From Scandinavium ludwigii_A (GTDB lineage: Bacteria > Pseudomonadota > Gammaproteobacteria > Enterobacterales > Enterobacteriaceae), in contig CP191518.1 of NCBI GenBank assembly GCA_050516505.1, forward strand, positions 62,001 to 126,000: DNA of 64,000 nt, given 5' to 3'. The notes below the pieces were generated by a model. It did not search any database, was not told where the DNA came from, and saw nothing but the letters and a program-made list of their open reading frames with translations. The position numbers were made by a program, and so were the translations under genes. This document shows positions 26,323 to 34,946 of this stretch, piece by piece. The stretch's first letter is position 1, and every line of letters begins with the position of its first letter.

Positions 26323-27120
26323 ATGTTCAAACTCACTGTTTGTTTGTTAACGTTTAATTCGGAAAGACTTCTTCACCAGGTTATTGCACCATTAATTAAT
26401 TTGGCTGATGAGATTGTTATTATTGATTCCGGTAGTACTGATCAGACTTTAACTATTTGTCATCAATATGGATTAACTCCAATATATCATCCTTATCATA
26501 TGCACGGGGAGCAGATGAACGTTGCCATTGATCGTGCTTCGAACGACTGGGTATTATGTATGGACAGTGACGAAGTGCTCGACGAGCAAACCCTCGGCTT
26601 TCTTCGCGCATTAAAAGCAGGCGATGAACCACCGGCCAATCACGGCTGGCGCCTTTCTCGCTATTGGTATGTGCTGGGAGAGGATGTCAGAACGATATAT
26701 CCGGTGTCTTCGCCGGATTTCCCTATTCGTTTATTTAATCGAAAAAATGCCCGTTTTAATCTTCGCCCGGTAGACGATCAAGTGGAAGGTAATATTCAGA
26801 CTTTCAAAATAGACGGCCATGTTCGACATGATACTTTCTGGAATTTGCATGGGGTTTTCTGCAAATTAAACAATTACACCACCCGACTGGTCAAGTATCA
26901 GAATATCAGGCCGTCGATTGGCCGGGCTGTAATAAGTGCTGTTGGCGCTTTTTTTAAATGGTATCTGTTTAGCGGCGCATGGCGAAAAGGGAAAGTCGGT
27001 GCAGTCACGGGATTATATGCGACGCTTTACAGTTTTCTGAAGTATTTCAAAGCCTGGTACGCCCATGGTACAAAACAGGGAGCCGTGATCGAAAAACACA
27101 CGGACTCCCGTCAGATCTGA
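26323..27120 (+). CDS. Glycosyltransferase family 2, WaaE-like
   Basis: 265 residues. LTVCLLTFNSERLLHQVIAP, IIDSGSTDQT and LCMDSDEVLDEQ are the standard GT2 blocks, and the overall plan (about 260 residues, C-terminal hydrophobic or amphipathic segment) resembles WaaE/KdtX rather than WaaH. It is therefore a second WaaE-like enzyme in the window, with early codons much richer in A and T than its 3' half. One base separates its stop from that of the convergent yibQ. Confidence 0.75.
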   Translation: MFKLTVCLLTFNSERLLHQVIAPLINLADEIVIIDSGSTDQTLTICHQYGLTPIYHPYHMHGEQMNVAIDRASNDWVLCMDSDEVLDEQTLGFLRALKAGDEPPANHGWRLSRYWYVLGEDVRTIYPVSSPDFPIRLFNRKNARFNLRPVDDQVEGNIQTFKIDGHVRHDTFWNLHGVFCKLNNYTTRLVKYQNIRPSIGRAVISAVGAFFKWYLFSGAWRKGKVGAVTGLYATLYSFLKYFKAWYAHGTKQGAVIEKHTDSRQI

Positions 27121-27121
27121 A

Positions 27122-28057
27122 TCAGGGCTGATCCCACCCCTGCCACTGCAACTGCATATACTGCACTAACGTACTGTGCGTAATGCTGTCGCCCAGCACG
27201 GTGAAGAAGCGGCTGGCATAAACAGGCTGCTGCGCCTGTTTCGGCTTACACAGTTTCACACCACGGAACGGGTTACGCGACGAGGTGGATTGCTGAGCTG
27301 GGGCACCATTCTGCGGGGTCGACGTGTCCACCTGCTGTTCGTTGAGCAGGCTGCTCGGTCGCACCAGGGTGATATCCGGCGGCAAGTTGTACACCATCTG
27401 CTGAAGCACGCGAACCGTCGTTGGATGCGGGTGGCCAATCGCAATCGCCGAGCCATTACGGCGCGCAAGCTGAATCGCACGGTTAAACTGCACCCGAATA
27501 TCCGCCTCGTTTTGCGTATCATCCAGGAACACTCTACGCTTGATGACCTTCACGCCCGTCCCGGCGGCGGCACGCATCGACTGGCTGTTGCCAATTGTCA
27601 TGCTGTCGAGAAAATAGAAATTGTAGTGGCTCAGCGTCTGCATCACTTTCTGCATGCCAAACAGGCTCGAAGTCATGGCGCTGCCCATGTGGTTATTCAG
27701 CCCCACGGCGTACGGCACTTTGCCGACCGCATCACGAATAATACGGTCAATCTCATCGCTACTCATGTCCGGACGCAGGGTGTCTTTCTCCAGCGGCTGC
27801 TTGCTAAGTGGCGCCATCGGCAGGTGTATCAGGACTTCATGACCGCAGTTATGGGCTTTGGTCGCCATTTCACGGGCGTGGGGGGCATTCGGTAACACGG
27901 CAACGGAGATGGTATTGGGCAGGGCCAGTACCTGATTTTCTTGGTGAGGGCGATAGCCAAAATCATCAATGACTATCGAGAGTTTTCCGGCGTGGGCCGG
28001 GGAAATCATCGCCAGTACGGCGGCGACGGACAACGCTAACGAGCGAAATTGAAGCAA
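27122..28057 (-). CDS. yibQ: Divergent polysaccharide deacetylase YibQ
   Basis: 311 residues with a signal peptide (MLQFRSLALSVAAVLAMISPAHA) and a DUF610/divergent polysaccharide deacetylase domain: LSIVIDDFGYR, EVLIHLPMAP, GLNNHMGSAMT, FFLDS-type FLDSMTI and AIAIGHPHPTT. Periplasmic. The substrate of the E. coli protein is not established. It follows envC by 3 bases, so gpmI-envC-yibQ form one operon. Confidence 0.9.
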   Translation of the reverse strand: MLQFRSLALSVAAVLAMISPAHAGKLSIVIDDFGYRPHQENQVLALPNTISVAVLPNAPHAREMATKAHNCGHEVLIHLPMAPLSKQPLEKDTLRPDMSSDEIDRIIRDAVGKVPYAVGLNNHMGSAMTSSLFGMQKVMQTLSHYNFYFLDSMTIGNSQSMRAAAGTGVKVIKRRVFLDDTQNEADIRVQFNRAIQLARRNGSAIAIGHPHPTTVRVLQQMVYNLPPDITLVRPSSLLNEQQVDTSTPQNGAPAQQSTSSRNPFRGVKLCKPKQAQQPVYASRFFTVLGDSITHSTLVQYMQLQWQGWDQP

Positions 28058-28060
28058 AAC

Positions 28061-29332
28061 TTATCTTCCCAACCACGGCTGTGGATTGACCGCCTGACCC
28101 TGGCGGCGAATTTCGAAGTAAAGTGACGGTCTACCCTGACCACCACTGCTGCCCACAAGGGCAATCGGTTGACCCGCACGAACCTGGGTCCCGACGCTGA
28201 CCAGTGCGCTCTGGTTATAGCCATACAGACTCATGTCGCCTTTACCGTGCTCAACCACGACCACAAGACCATAACCCTGCAGCCAGTCGGCGAGGATAAC
28301 CCGGCCATCGGCAATGGCTTTCACCTCGGTGCCTTCAGACGCACCGATAACCATCCCTTTCCAACGTAGTTCACCCTGAAGCTGTTCGCCATAACGATGC
28401 AACGTTGGGCCGCGAACGGGCCAATAAGCCTGACCGCGTGGTGAACCCAGGCCGCCCGTACGGGACATCAGCGAGCGTTCACTTGCGGAAGGTTTGTAGG
28501 TGGTGCCTTTACGTGAGGCGTCCTGCTGGCGGTTGCGTACGGCCTGCGCTTCACGGGCTTCGCGGTCTGCGCGAGCACGCGCGGCGGCGGCTGCCTGCGC
28601 AATGCGGGAGCGCATACGTGATTCGTTGGCCCGCATTTCGGAAAGCTGTTGTTGGCCTGCCTGAATCGAGGACTCAAGCCCGGCGAGGGTTTTTTTACGT
28701 TCGTTGCGCGCCTGCTCAAGCTTGGCCTGCTGCGCTTTCTGCTCATACAGCAGCGTTTGCTGTTGGCTCTGTTTCTCTTCCAGCTCGGCTTTTTGCGAGG
28801 TCACTTCTTCGCGCGTCTGTTTCAGCTCGGCGATCGTGTCCTGGCGCGCCTGATTGAGGTAACCAAAATAGGCTTGCAGACGTTGTCCGCGTTGGCTCTC
28901 TTCACCGCTCAGGATCAGCTGAATACCGGTATGCTCGCCCTGACGAAACGCGGCATCAAGCTGTGCGGCGAGGTTGCGTTCCTGGGTGGCTTTTTGCTTC
29001 TCGAGTTTTGCAATCGACGCGTTCATGGCATCGACCTGCTTATTGAGGTCAGCGAGGGTATTCTGGGTTTCCCGCAGTTGGCGGGCGGCGGCGGAAATGG
29101 CTTCTTCCTGTTTCTTGAGCTGAGCGAGCAGGGAAGAACGCTGCTGCTGCTGTTGGCGAACCGCCTTTTCTTTACTGGCGATGTCGGCCTGAATAGATTT
29201 TAGCTGGTCGCGATCGTCCGCGTGAGCATACGTCGCGCACAACAATACGCCAGCGCTAACTGCGCTGGCGTAACAAATGGATCGGACTGCCGTCGCGATC
29301 CATGTATTTGAAACAATCGCCTTTCCCCTCAT
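28061..29332 (-). CDS. envC: Murein hydrolase activator EnvC
   Basis: Periplasmic activator of AmiA and AmiB amidases at the division septum, recruited by FtsEX. 423 residues: signal peptide ending ...LLCATYAHA, a long coiled coil (about residues 40-280, Gln/Lys/Glu-rich), then a degenerate LytM domain from GQAYWPVRGPTLHRYGEQ to AVNPQPWLGR. The HxH zinc site of active LytM enzymes is not conserved, as in other EnvC proteins. Lies 9 bases downstream of gpmI. Confidence 0.95.
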   Translation of the reverse strand: MRGKAIVSNTWIATAVRSICYASAVSAGVLLCATYAHADDRDQLKSIQADIASKEKAVRQQQQQRSSLLAQLKKQEEAISAAARQLRETQNTLADLNKQVDAMNASIAKLEKQKATQERNLAAQLDAAFRQGEHTGIQLILSGEESQRGQRLQAYFGYLNQARQDTIAELKQTREEVTSQKAELEEKQSQQQTLLYEQKAQQAKLEQARNERKKTLAGLESSIQAGQQQLSEMRANESRMRSRIAQAAAAARARADREAREAQAVRNRQQDASRKGTTYKPSASERSLMSRTGGLGSPRGQAYWPVRGPTLHRYGEQLQGELRWKGMVIGASEGTEVKAIADGRVILADWLQGYGLVVVVEHGKGDMSLYGYNQSALVSVGTQVRAGQPIALVGSSGGQGRPSLYFEIRRQGQAVNPQPWLGR

Positions 29333-29341
29333 GGGGAGGGA

Positions 29342-30886
29342 TTATTCCACGATGAACAGCGGCTTGCCAGTCATCTCTTCCGGGATCTCCATGCCCATCA
29401 GGGTCAGCATGGTAGGTGCGATATCGGAAAGTTTACCGCCGTCGACCGCTTTAACCGCTTTGTCGCCAACGTAAATCAGCGGTACAGGCAGGTTGGTATG
29501 CGCGGTGTGCGCCTGGCCCGTCGCCGGGTCACGCATCTGCTCTGCGTTACCGTGGTCAGCAGTGATAAGTAACTGACCACCAACGGATTCTACGGCTGCG
29601 GTCACTTCCGCAATGCAGTTATCCAACGCTTCAATGGCCTGGACTGCCGCTGCCATCACACCGGTGTGGCCAACCATGTCGCCGTTCGGGTAGTTACAGA
29701 TGATGGTGTCGTACTTGCCACCCTTGATTGCGCCGACCAATTTTTCAGTCAATTCTGCCGAACTCATTTCTGGCTGCAGATCGTAGGTCGCCACTTTCGG
29801 GGAGTTGATCAGGATGCGTTCTTCACCCACAAACGGGTCTTCTACGCCGCCGTTGAAGAAGAAGGTGACGTGCGCGTATTTCTCAGTTTCAGAGATACGC
29901 AGCTGGGTTTTGTCTTTCTTCGCCATCCACTCGCCGAAGGTGTTCGCGAGGGATGTTGGTGGGTATGCGCAAGGGGCTTTAATGTCAGCCGCGTATTCGG
30001 TCAGCATGATGTAGTCGAGATTGACCACTTTCTTACGGGCGAAGCCGTCGAAGTCAGCGTTAACAAAAGCTCGGGTGATTTCACGGGCACGGTCAGCACG
30101 GAAGTTCATGAAAATCAGCGCATCGCCATCTTCCATTGCAGCGTCGGCCTGGCCTTCTGCACGGATTACGGTCGCTTTCACGAATTCGTCGTTTTCGTCA
30201 CGCGCGTAAGCGGCTTCGAGGCCGGCAACGGCGGTGTCAGTCTGGAACTCGCCTTTCGCCTGCGTCATCAGGTCATAAGCTTGTTCAACGCGATCCCAAC
30301 GGTTGTCGCGGTCCATAGCGAAGTAACGGCCAATGATGGACGCTACACGGCCTTTACCGAGCTCAGCAAATTTCTCTTCGAAACGCTGCAAAGTTGGCTT
30401 GGCGCTACGTGGTGGTGTATCGCGGCCATCAAGGAACGCGTGCAGATAGATTTTCTCTGCGCCACGCTGAGCGGCCAGTTCGACCATCGCCAGGATGTGA
30501 TCTTCATGGCTGTGTACGCCACCGGCGGACAGCAGGCCCATGATGTGCACGGCTTTGCCTGCAGCAACGGCTTTATCAACCGCGCCTGCCAGCACGCTGT
30601 TTTCAAAGAACGTACGCTCTTTGATTTCAACGTCCAGACGGGTCAGGTCCTGATACACGATACGGCCCGCGCCCAGGTTGACGTGACCCACTTCGGAGTT
30701 ACCCATCTGACGGTCCGGCAGACCCACTTCCAGGCCGGAAGCGTCAATCAGCGTGTGTGGACGTTTGGCCCAAAGGGCATCCATAACGGGCGTTTTCGCA
30801 TCGAAAATCGCGTTATCCTGCTGGTCTTCACGGTAGCCGTAGCCATCCAGAATCACCAGTACCATAGGTTTTTTAGAAACCGACAT
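29342..30886 (-). CDS. gpmI: 2,3-bisphosphoglycerate-independent phosphoglycerate mutase
   Basis: Mn-dependent glycolytic enzyme converting 3- to 2-phosphoglycerate. The ATG at 30886 gives MSVSKKPMVLVILDGYGYRE and 514 residues, the E. coli length; a start seven codons earlier is rejected. The phosphoserine nucleophile is Ser64 in QMGNSEVGH, and metal-site motifs include LDGRDTPP, NYPNGDMVGHTG and ITADHGNAEQM. Heads the gpmI-envC-yibQ operon. Confidence 0.97.
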   Translation of the reverse strand: MSVSKKPMVLVILDGYGYREDQQDNAIFDAKTPVMDALWAKRPHTLIDASGLEVGLPDRQMGNSEVGHVNLGAGRIVYQDLTRLDVEIKERTFFENSVLAGAVDKAVAAGKAVHIMGLLSAGGVHSHEDHILAMVELAAQRGAEKIYLHAFLDGRDTPPRSAKPTLQRFEEKFAELGKGRVASIIGRYFAMDRDNRWDRVEQAYDLMTQAKGEFQTDTAVAGLEAAYARDENDEFVKATVIRAEGQADAAMEDGDALIFMNFRADRAREITRAFVNADFDGFARKKVVNLDYIMLTEYAADIKAPCAYPPTSLANTFGEWMAKKDKTQLRISETEKYAHVTFFFNGGVEDPFVGEERILINSPKVATYDLQPEMSSAELTEKLVGAIKGGKYDTIICNYPNGDMVGHTGVMAAAVQAIEALDNCIAEVTAAVESVGGQLLITADHGNAEQMRDPATGQAHTAHTNLPVPLIYVGDKAVKAVDGGKLSDIAPTMLTLMGMEIPEEMTGKPLFIVE

Positions 30887-31136
30887 ATGCGACAACCTCA
30901 TGCTCACAAGATAAAAAATTTGCGTAATTTTACTACAGCTGAATCGATAAATCTGCCTCGGAAGATCAAAGAACAGATAACCCCGATGCTGAGTTTGGTT
31001 ATTTTTGGCCTAAATTTAGCGAATCAGGCCGCAGAAATTGGATTAGCTTAAGCTCGGCTTGCTGTATTTGCCACCACGCACAGGTATACTCCTTCCCTGT
31101 TTTTTTTAATCACTGAGTCGGGAGTTACCACCCTCC

Positions 31137-31568
31137 ATGCAAGAAATTATGCAATTTGTTAGCCGTCATCCCATACTGAGTATCGCTTGGGTTGGCTTAC
31201 TGGCTGCCGTTCTGTTCACGACCTTTAAAGGCCTGACCTCAAAAATCAAAGTGATCACCCGCGGTGAAGCTACGCGCCTTATCAACAAAGAAGACGCAGT
31301 GGTCGTCGATCTGCGCCAGCGTGATGATTTCCGCAAAGGCCACATCGCCGGTTCCGTTAACGTCCTGCCTGCCGAAATCAAAGCAAATAACCTCGGCGAG
31401 CTTGAAAAACATAAAGATAAACCCATCATCGTTGTAGATGGTTCCGGTATGCAGGCTCAGGATCCGGCAACGACGCTGAACAAAGCGGGCTTCGAGCGCG
31501 TATATGTTCTGAAAGAAGGCGTTGCGGGCTGGAGCGGTGAGAACCTGCCGCTGGTTCGTGGTAAGTAA
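31137..31568 (+). CDS. yibN: YibN rhodanese-fold membrane protein, catalytic Cys absent
   Basis: 143 residues: one N-terminal membrane segment (HPILSIAWVGLLAAVLF) and a rhodanese domain with VVDLRQRDDFRKGHI. The loop that carries the active-site cysteine in rhodaneses reads VDGSGMQAQDPA here, and the whole protein has no cysteine. From memory, E. coli YibN has Cys in that loop (GMQCQ). The first gene of yibN-grxC-secB-gpsA-cysE. E. coli YibN has been linked to the Sec/YidC membrane machinery, which would fit a structural role. Confidence 0.9.
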   Translation: MQEIMQFVSRHPILSIAWVGLLAAVLFTTFKGLTSKIKVITRGEATRLINKEDAVVVDLRQRDDFRKGHIAGSVNVLPAEIKANNLGELEKHKDKPIIVVDGSGMQAQDPATTLNKAGFERVYVLKEGVAGWSGENLPLVRGK

Positions 31569-31585
31569 CTTTCTGAGGTAACGTC

Positions 31586-31837
31586 ATGGCCAATATTGAG
31601 ATCTACACCAAAGCAACATGTCCGTTTTGCCATCGCGCGAAAGCGCTGCTGAACAGTAAAGGCGTTTCCTTCCAGGAGCTGCCAATCGATGGTGACGCGG
31701 CGAAGCGTGAAGAAATGATTGAACGTAGTGGCCGTACCACGGTGCCGCAGATTTTTATTGATACACAGCACATTGGTGGCTGTGACGACTTGTATGCACT
31801 TGATGCACGTGGTGGACTCGATTCCCTGCTGCGATAA
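31586..31837 (+). CDS. grxC: Glutaredoxin 3
   Basis: 83-residue thioredoxin-fold oxidoreductase using glutathione. The CPFC active site is Cys12-Pro-Phe-Cys15, followed by the TVPQIFID cis-proline motif and GGCDDLYAL glutathione-binding loop. Lies 17 bases after yibN. Confidence 0.97.
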   Translation: MANIEIYTKATCPFCHRAKALLNSKGVSFQELPIDGDAAKREEMIERSGRTTVPQIFIDTQHIGGCDDLYALDARGGLDSLLR

Positions 31838-31858
31838 TCCCTTTTAAGGACAAATAAG

Positions 31859-32326
31859 ATGTCAGAACAAAACAATCCAGAAATGACTTTCCAGATCCAG
31901 CGCATTTACACCAAAGACGTTTCTTATGAAGCGCCAAATGCACCACACGTTTTCCAGAAAGATTGGCAGCCAGAGGTTAAACTTGATCTGGATACGGCTT
32001 CTACCCAACTGACTGAAGGCGTATACGAAGTCGTTCTGCGTGTCACCGTTACCGCATCCCTGGGCGAAGAAACGGCGTTCCTGTGTGAAGTTCAGCAGGG
32101 CGGCATCTTCTCCATCGAAGGCATTGACGGTAACCAGATGGCGCATTGCCTGGGTGCATACTGCCCGAACATTCTGTTCCCGTATGCCCGTGAATGCATC
32201 ACCAGCCTGGTTTCTCGCGGTACATTCCCGCAACTGAACCTTGCGCCAGTGAACTTCGATGCGCTGTTCATGAACTATCTGCAGCAGCAAGCTGGCGAAG
32301 GTGCCGAACAACATCAGGATGCCTGA
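31859..32326 (+). CDS. secB: Protein-export chaperone SecB
   Basis: Cytoplasmic homotetrameric chaperone that keeps preproteins unfolded and passes them to SecA. 155 residues, MSEQNNPEMTFQIQRIYTKD to the acidic C-terminus, with the family blocks NAPHVFQKDWQPEV and LGAYCPNILFPYARE. Its TGA overlaps the gpsA ATG (TGATG), implying translational coupling. Confidence 0.97.
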   Translation: MSEQNNPEMTFQIQRIYTKDVSYEAPNAPHVFQKDWQPEVKLDLDTASTQLTEGVYEVVLRVTVTASLGEETAFLCEVQQGGIFSIEGIDGNQMAHCLGAYCPNILFPYARECITSLVSRGTFPQLNLAPVNFDALFMNYLQQQAGEGAEQHQDA

Positions 32327-33345
32327 TGAACGCACGTAAAGCTGCAATGACTGTGATCGGTGCCGGTTCTTACGGCACCGCTCTTGCCATCACCCTGGCA
32401 AGAAACGGGCACGATGTCGTCCTTTGGGGTCACGACCCCAAACATCTGGCGATACTGCAACAAGACCGCTGCAACGCGGCCTTCCTCCCTGATGTGCCTT
32501 TCCCCGACACGCTGCACCTTGAAGCCGACCTCGCCACGGCGCTCGCCGCCAGCCGCGATATTCTGGTTGTCGTGCCAAGCCACGTGTTTGGTGACGTGCT
32601 GCGCCAGCTCAAACCACTGCTGCGTTCTGATGCGCGTCTGGTCTGGGCGACGAAAGGCCTGGAAGCTGAAACCGGCCGTCTGTTACAGGACGTCGCGCGT
32701 GAAGCGCTCGGGGATGAGATTCCACTGGCGGTGATTTCCGGCCCGACGTTCGCGAAAGAACTGGCGGCTGGCATGCCGACGGCGATTGCTTTGGCTGCGA
32801 CCGAACCGGCATTTGCAGAGGATCTGCAAAAGCTGCTGCACTGTGGCAAAAGCTTCCGCGTCTACAGCAACCCAGATTTTATTGGGGTACAGCTGGGCGG
32901 TGCCGTGAAAAACGTGATTGCGATTGGTGCCGGGATGTCTGACGGCATCGGTTTTGGCGCTAACGCCCGAACCGCGTTAATCACCCGTGGGCTTGCTGAA
33001 ATGACGCGTCTGGGCGCGGCGCTGGGTGCCGACCCGACCACCTTTATGGGGATGGCGGGTCTGGGTGATCTGGTGCTGACCTGTACCGACAACCAGTCGC
33101 GTAACCGCCGCTTTGGCATGATGCTCGGACAGGGCAAAGATGTGCAAGGCGCGCAGGATGCGATTGGTCAGGTGGTTGAAGGTTACCGCAATACCAAAGA
33201 GGTCAGGGCACTTGCCCACCGATTTGGTGTCGAAATGCCAATAACCGAGGAAATTTATCAGGTATTGTATTGCGGAAAGAATGCTCGCGAGGCAGCATTG
33301 ACCCTATTAGGTCGTGCCAGCAAGGAAGAGCGTAGCCACCACTAG
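32326..33345 (+). CDS. gpsA: Glycerol-3-phosphate dehydrogenase [NAD(P)+]
   Basis: Makes sn-glycerol 3-phosphate for phospholipids. The ATG at 32326 overlaps secB by one base and gives 339 residues as in E. coli; an in-frame extension into secB is rejected. N-terminal GAGSYGTALAI nucleotide motif, SGPTFAKELA, GGAVKNVIAIGAG with the catalytic lysine, and FGANARTALITRG are visible. Confidence 0.97.
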   Translation: MNARKAAMTVIGAGSYGTALAITLARNGHDVVLWGHDPKHLAILQQDRCNAAFLPDVPFPDTLHLEADLATALAASRDILVVVPSHVFGDVLRQLKPLLRSDARLVWATKGLEAETGRLLQDVAREALGDEIPLAVISGPTFAKELAAGMPTAIALAATEPAFAEDLQKLLHCGKSFRVYSNPDFIGVQLGGAVKNVIAIGAGMSDGIGFGANARTALITRGLAEMTRLGAALGADPTTFMGMAGLGDLVLTCTDNQSRNRRFGMMLGQGKDVQGAQDAIGQVVEGYRNTKEVRALAHRFGVEMPITEEIYQVLYCGKNAREAALTLLGRASKEERSHH

Positions 33346-33368
33346 TCGCAGGGAATCGTTGTCATCTC

Positions 33369-33402
33369 AATGACCCGGTCAGCGCAGAACTGACCGGTCA
33401 TT
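33369..33402 (+). other. Stem-loop between gpsA and cysE
   Basis: Arms around AATGACCCGGTCAG (33369-33382) and CTGACCGGTCATT (33390-33402) pair with one bulged base and a 7-base loop. No T-tract follows, so it looks more like a processing or stabilising stem, or a weak attenuator, than a terminator. Confidence 0.45.
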
Positions 33403-33424
33403 ATCATCGCTTCTGGAGTTTGCA

Positions 33425-34246
33425 ATGCCGTGTGAAGAACTGGACATCGTCTGGAACAATATCAAAGCCGAAGCCCGCGCGCTGGCTGACTGTGAGCCTA
33501 TGCTCGCCAGTTTCTACCACGCTACGCTCCTCAAGCACGAAAACCTCGGCAGTGCGTTGAGTTACATGCTCGCCAACAAACTTGCCTCGTCTATCATGCC
33601 CGCCATTGCCATTCGCGAAGTGGTAGAAGAAGCCTATGCCGCTGACCCGGAAATGATCGCCTCCGCCGCCTGTGATATTCAGGCCGTGCGCACTCGCGAC
33701 CCGGCAGTAGATAAATACTCCACGCCGCTGCTGTACCTCAAAGGTTTCCACGCCCTACAGGCCTATCGCATCGGGCACTGGCTATGGCATCAGGGACGCC
33801 GTGCGCTGGCCATTTTCCTGCAAAATCAGGTGTCAGTGACCTTCCAGGTCGACATTCACCCGGCGGCAAAAATCGGTCATGGGATCATGCTCGATCACGC
33901 GACCGGCATCGTGGTGGGTGAAACCGCCGTTATTGAAAATGACGTGTCGATTCTGCAATCCGTGACCCTCGGTGGTACCGGCAAAACCAGCGGCGATCGC
34001 CATCCGAAAATTCGTGAAGGGGTGATGATTGGCGCAGGCGCGAAAATCCTCGGCAATATTGAAGTCGGGCGCGGCGCGAAGATTGGCGCAGGCTCTGTGG
34101 TTTTACAGCCCGTACCGCCGCATACCACCGCCGCAGGCGTACCGGCGCGAATTGTCGGTAAACCAGACAGCGATAAACCGTCGATGGATATGGATCAGCA
34201 CTTCAACGGTATCCATCATACCTTCGAGTATGGCGACGGTATCTGA
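33425..34246 (+). CDS. cysE: Serine O-acetyltransferase
   Basis: First committed step of cysteine synthesis, feedback-inhibited by cysteine. 273 residues with an alpha-helical N-terminal domain and a left-handed beta-helix of hexapeptide repeats from IGHGIMLDHATGIVVGE to GAKIGAGSVVL. The C-terminal tail (HTFEYGDGI) that docks into CysK is present. GGAG lies 7 bases upstream. Confidence 0.97.
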   Translation: MPCEELDIVWNNIKAEARALADCEPMLASFYHATLLKHENLGSALSYMLANKLASSIMPAIAIREVVEEAYAADPEMIASAACDIQAVRTRDPAVDKYSTPLLYLKGFHALQAYRIGHWLWHQGRRALAIFLQNQVSVTFQVDIHPAAKIGHGIMLDHATGIVVGETAVIENDVSILQSVTLGGTGKTSGDRHPKIREGVMIGAGAKILGNIEVGRGAKIGAGSVVLQPVPPHTTAAGVPARIVGKPDSDKPSMDMDQHFNGIHHTFEYGDGI

Positions 34247-34249
34247 CCC

Positions 34250-34279
34250 GTAGGCCCGGTAAGCGCAGTGCCACCGGGC
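34250..34279. repeat. REP element (single unit)
   Basis: GTAGGCCCGGTAAGCG...CCACCGGGC is a 30-base extragenic palindrome just after cysE. Related copies lie at 50844-50874, 50884-50913 and 55037-55065. It is intergenic, as usual for enterobacterial REP elements. Confidence 0.75.
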
Positions 34280-34295
34280 GATTTTGGCATAATAT

Positions 34296-34769
34296 TTAGC
34301 GACGTAATACCGCACCCGCATAACCCAGCTGGCGCCAGGCCTCATACACCACCACCGACACCGCGTTCGACAGATTCATGCTGCGGCTGTCCGGCATCAT
34401 CGGAATACGAATTTTTTGCTCAGGCGGTAACGCATCCAGAATGTTGGCGGGCAGACCCCGTGTTTCCGGGCCAAACATCAGATAGTCACCGGCTTCGTAA
34501 CTCACTGCACTGTGCGCAGGCGTACCTTTGGTCGTCAGCGCAAACAGACGCTTGGGTTGTTCCGCTTCAAAGAACGCTGCGTAGTCGGCATGGCGCTGTA
34601 CGGCGGTGAACTCGTGATAATCGAGCCCGGCGCGGCGCAGACGCTTATCGTCCCAGGTAAAACCCATAGGTTCGATGATGTGCAGGCGAAAACCGGTATT
34701 CGCGCACAGGCGAATGATGTTGCCGGTATTCGGTGGGATTTCTGGTTCAAATAAAACGATGTTAAGCAT
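34296..34769 (-). CDS. trmL: tRNA (cytidine(34)/uridine(34)-2'-O)-methyltransferase TrmL
   Basis: SPOUT-fold methyltransferase that modifies the wobble base of tRNA-Leu. 157 residues, MLNIVLFEPEIPPNTGNIIR at the N-terminus and the trefoil-knot SAM site with FGPETRGLP and IPMMPDSRSMNLSNAVSVV-like motifs at the C-terminus. Convergent with cysE. Confidence 0.96.
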   Translation of the reverse strand: MLNIVLFEPEIPPNTGNIIRLCANTGFRLHIIEPMGFTWDDKRLRRAGLDYHEFTAVQRHADYAAFFEAEQPKRLFALTTKGTPAHSAVSYEAGDYLMFGPETRGLPANILDALPPEQKIRIPMMPDSRSMNLSNAVSVVVYEAWRQLGYAGAVLRR

Positions 34770-34813
34770 GCTGCCCCCTTAATTGCCGGGGCAGAATAGC
34801 AGATATTGTCGTT

Positions 34814-34848
34814 ACCCTCACCCCGACCCTCTCCCTGAGGGAGAGGGA
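34814..34848. repeat. Intergenic palindromic repeat, copy A
   Basis: A 9-bp perfect inverted repeat CCCTCTCCC/GGGAGAGGG (34827-34835 and 34839-34847) with a 3-base loop, preceded by CCCTCACCCCGA. First of several related copies in this window (34897, 38796, 41192, 45927). Confidence 0.75.
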
Positions 34849-34896
34849 GAAAAACAGCGCCGCCGGATAAAATGGGGAAGGATAACTCTGTCAGTC

Positions 34897-34942
34897 CCCT
34901 CTCCCTTAGGGAGAGGGCTAGGGAGAGGGCTAGGGAGAGGGG
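34897..34942. repeat. Intergenic palindromic repeat, copy B, with 12-bp tandem extension
   Basis: CCCTCTCCC TTA GGGAGAGGG (34897-34917) continues as two more copies of CTA-GGGAGAGGG, so the right arm is a 12-base unit repeated almost three times (34909-34942). It ends 4 bases from the lldD stop codon. Confidence 0.75.
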
Positions 34943-34946
34943 AATT

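Noticed and set aside
29666..31051. 461-codon plus-strand open frame opposite gpmI
   Set aside because: It is antisense to gpmI, has unusual His/Phe/Val-rich composition typical of shadow frames, and no ribosome-binding site was apparent.
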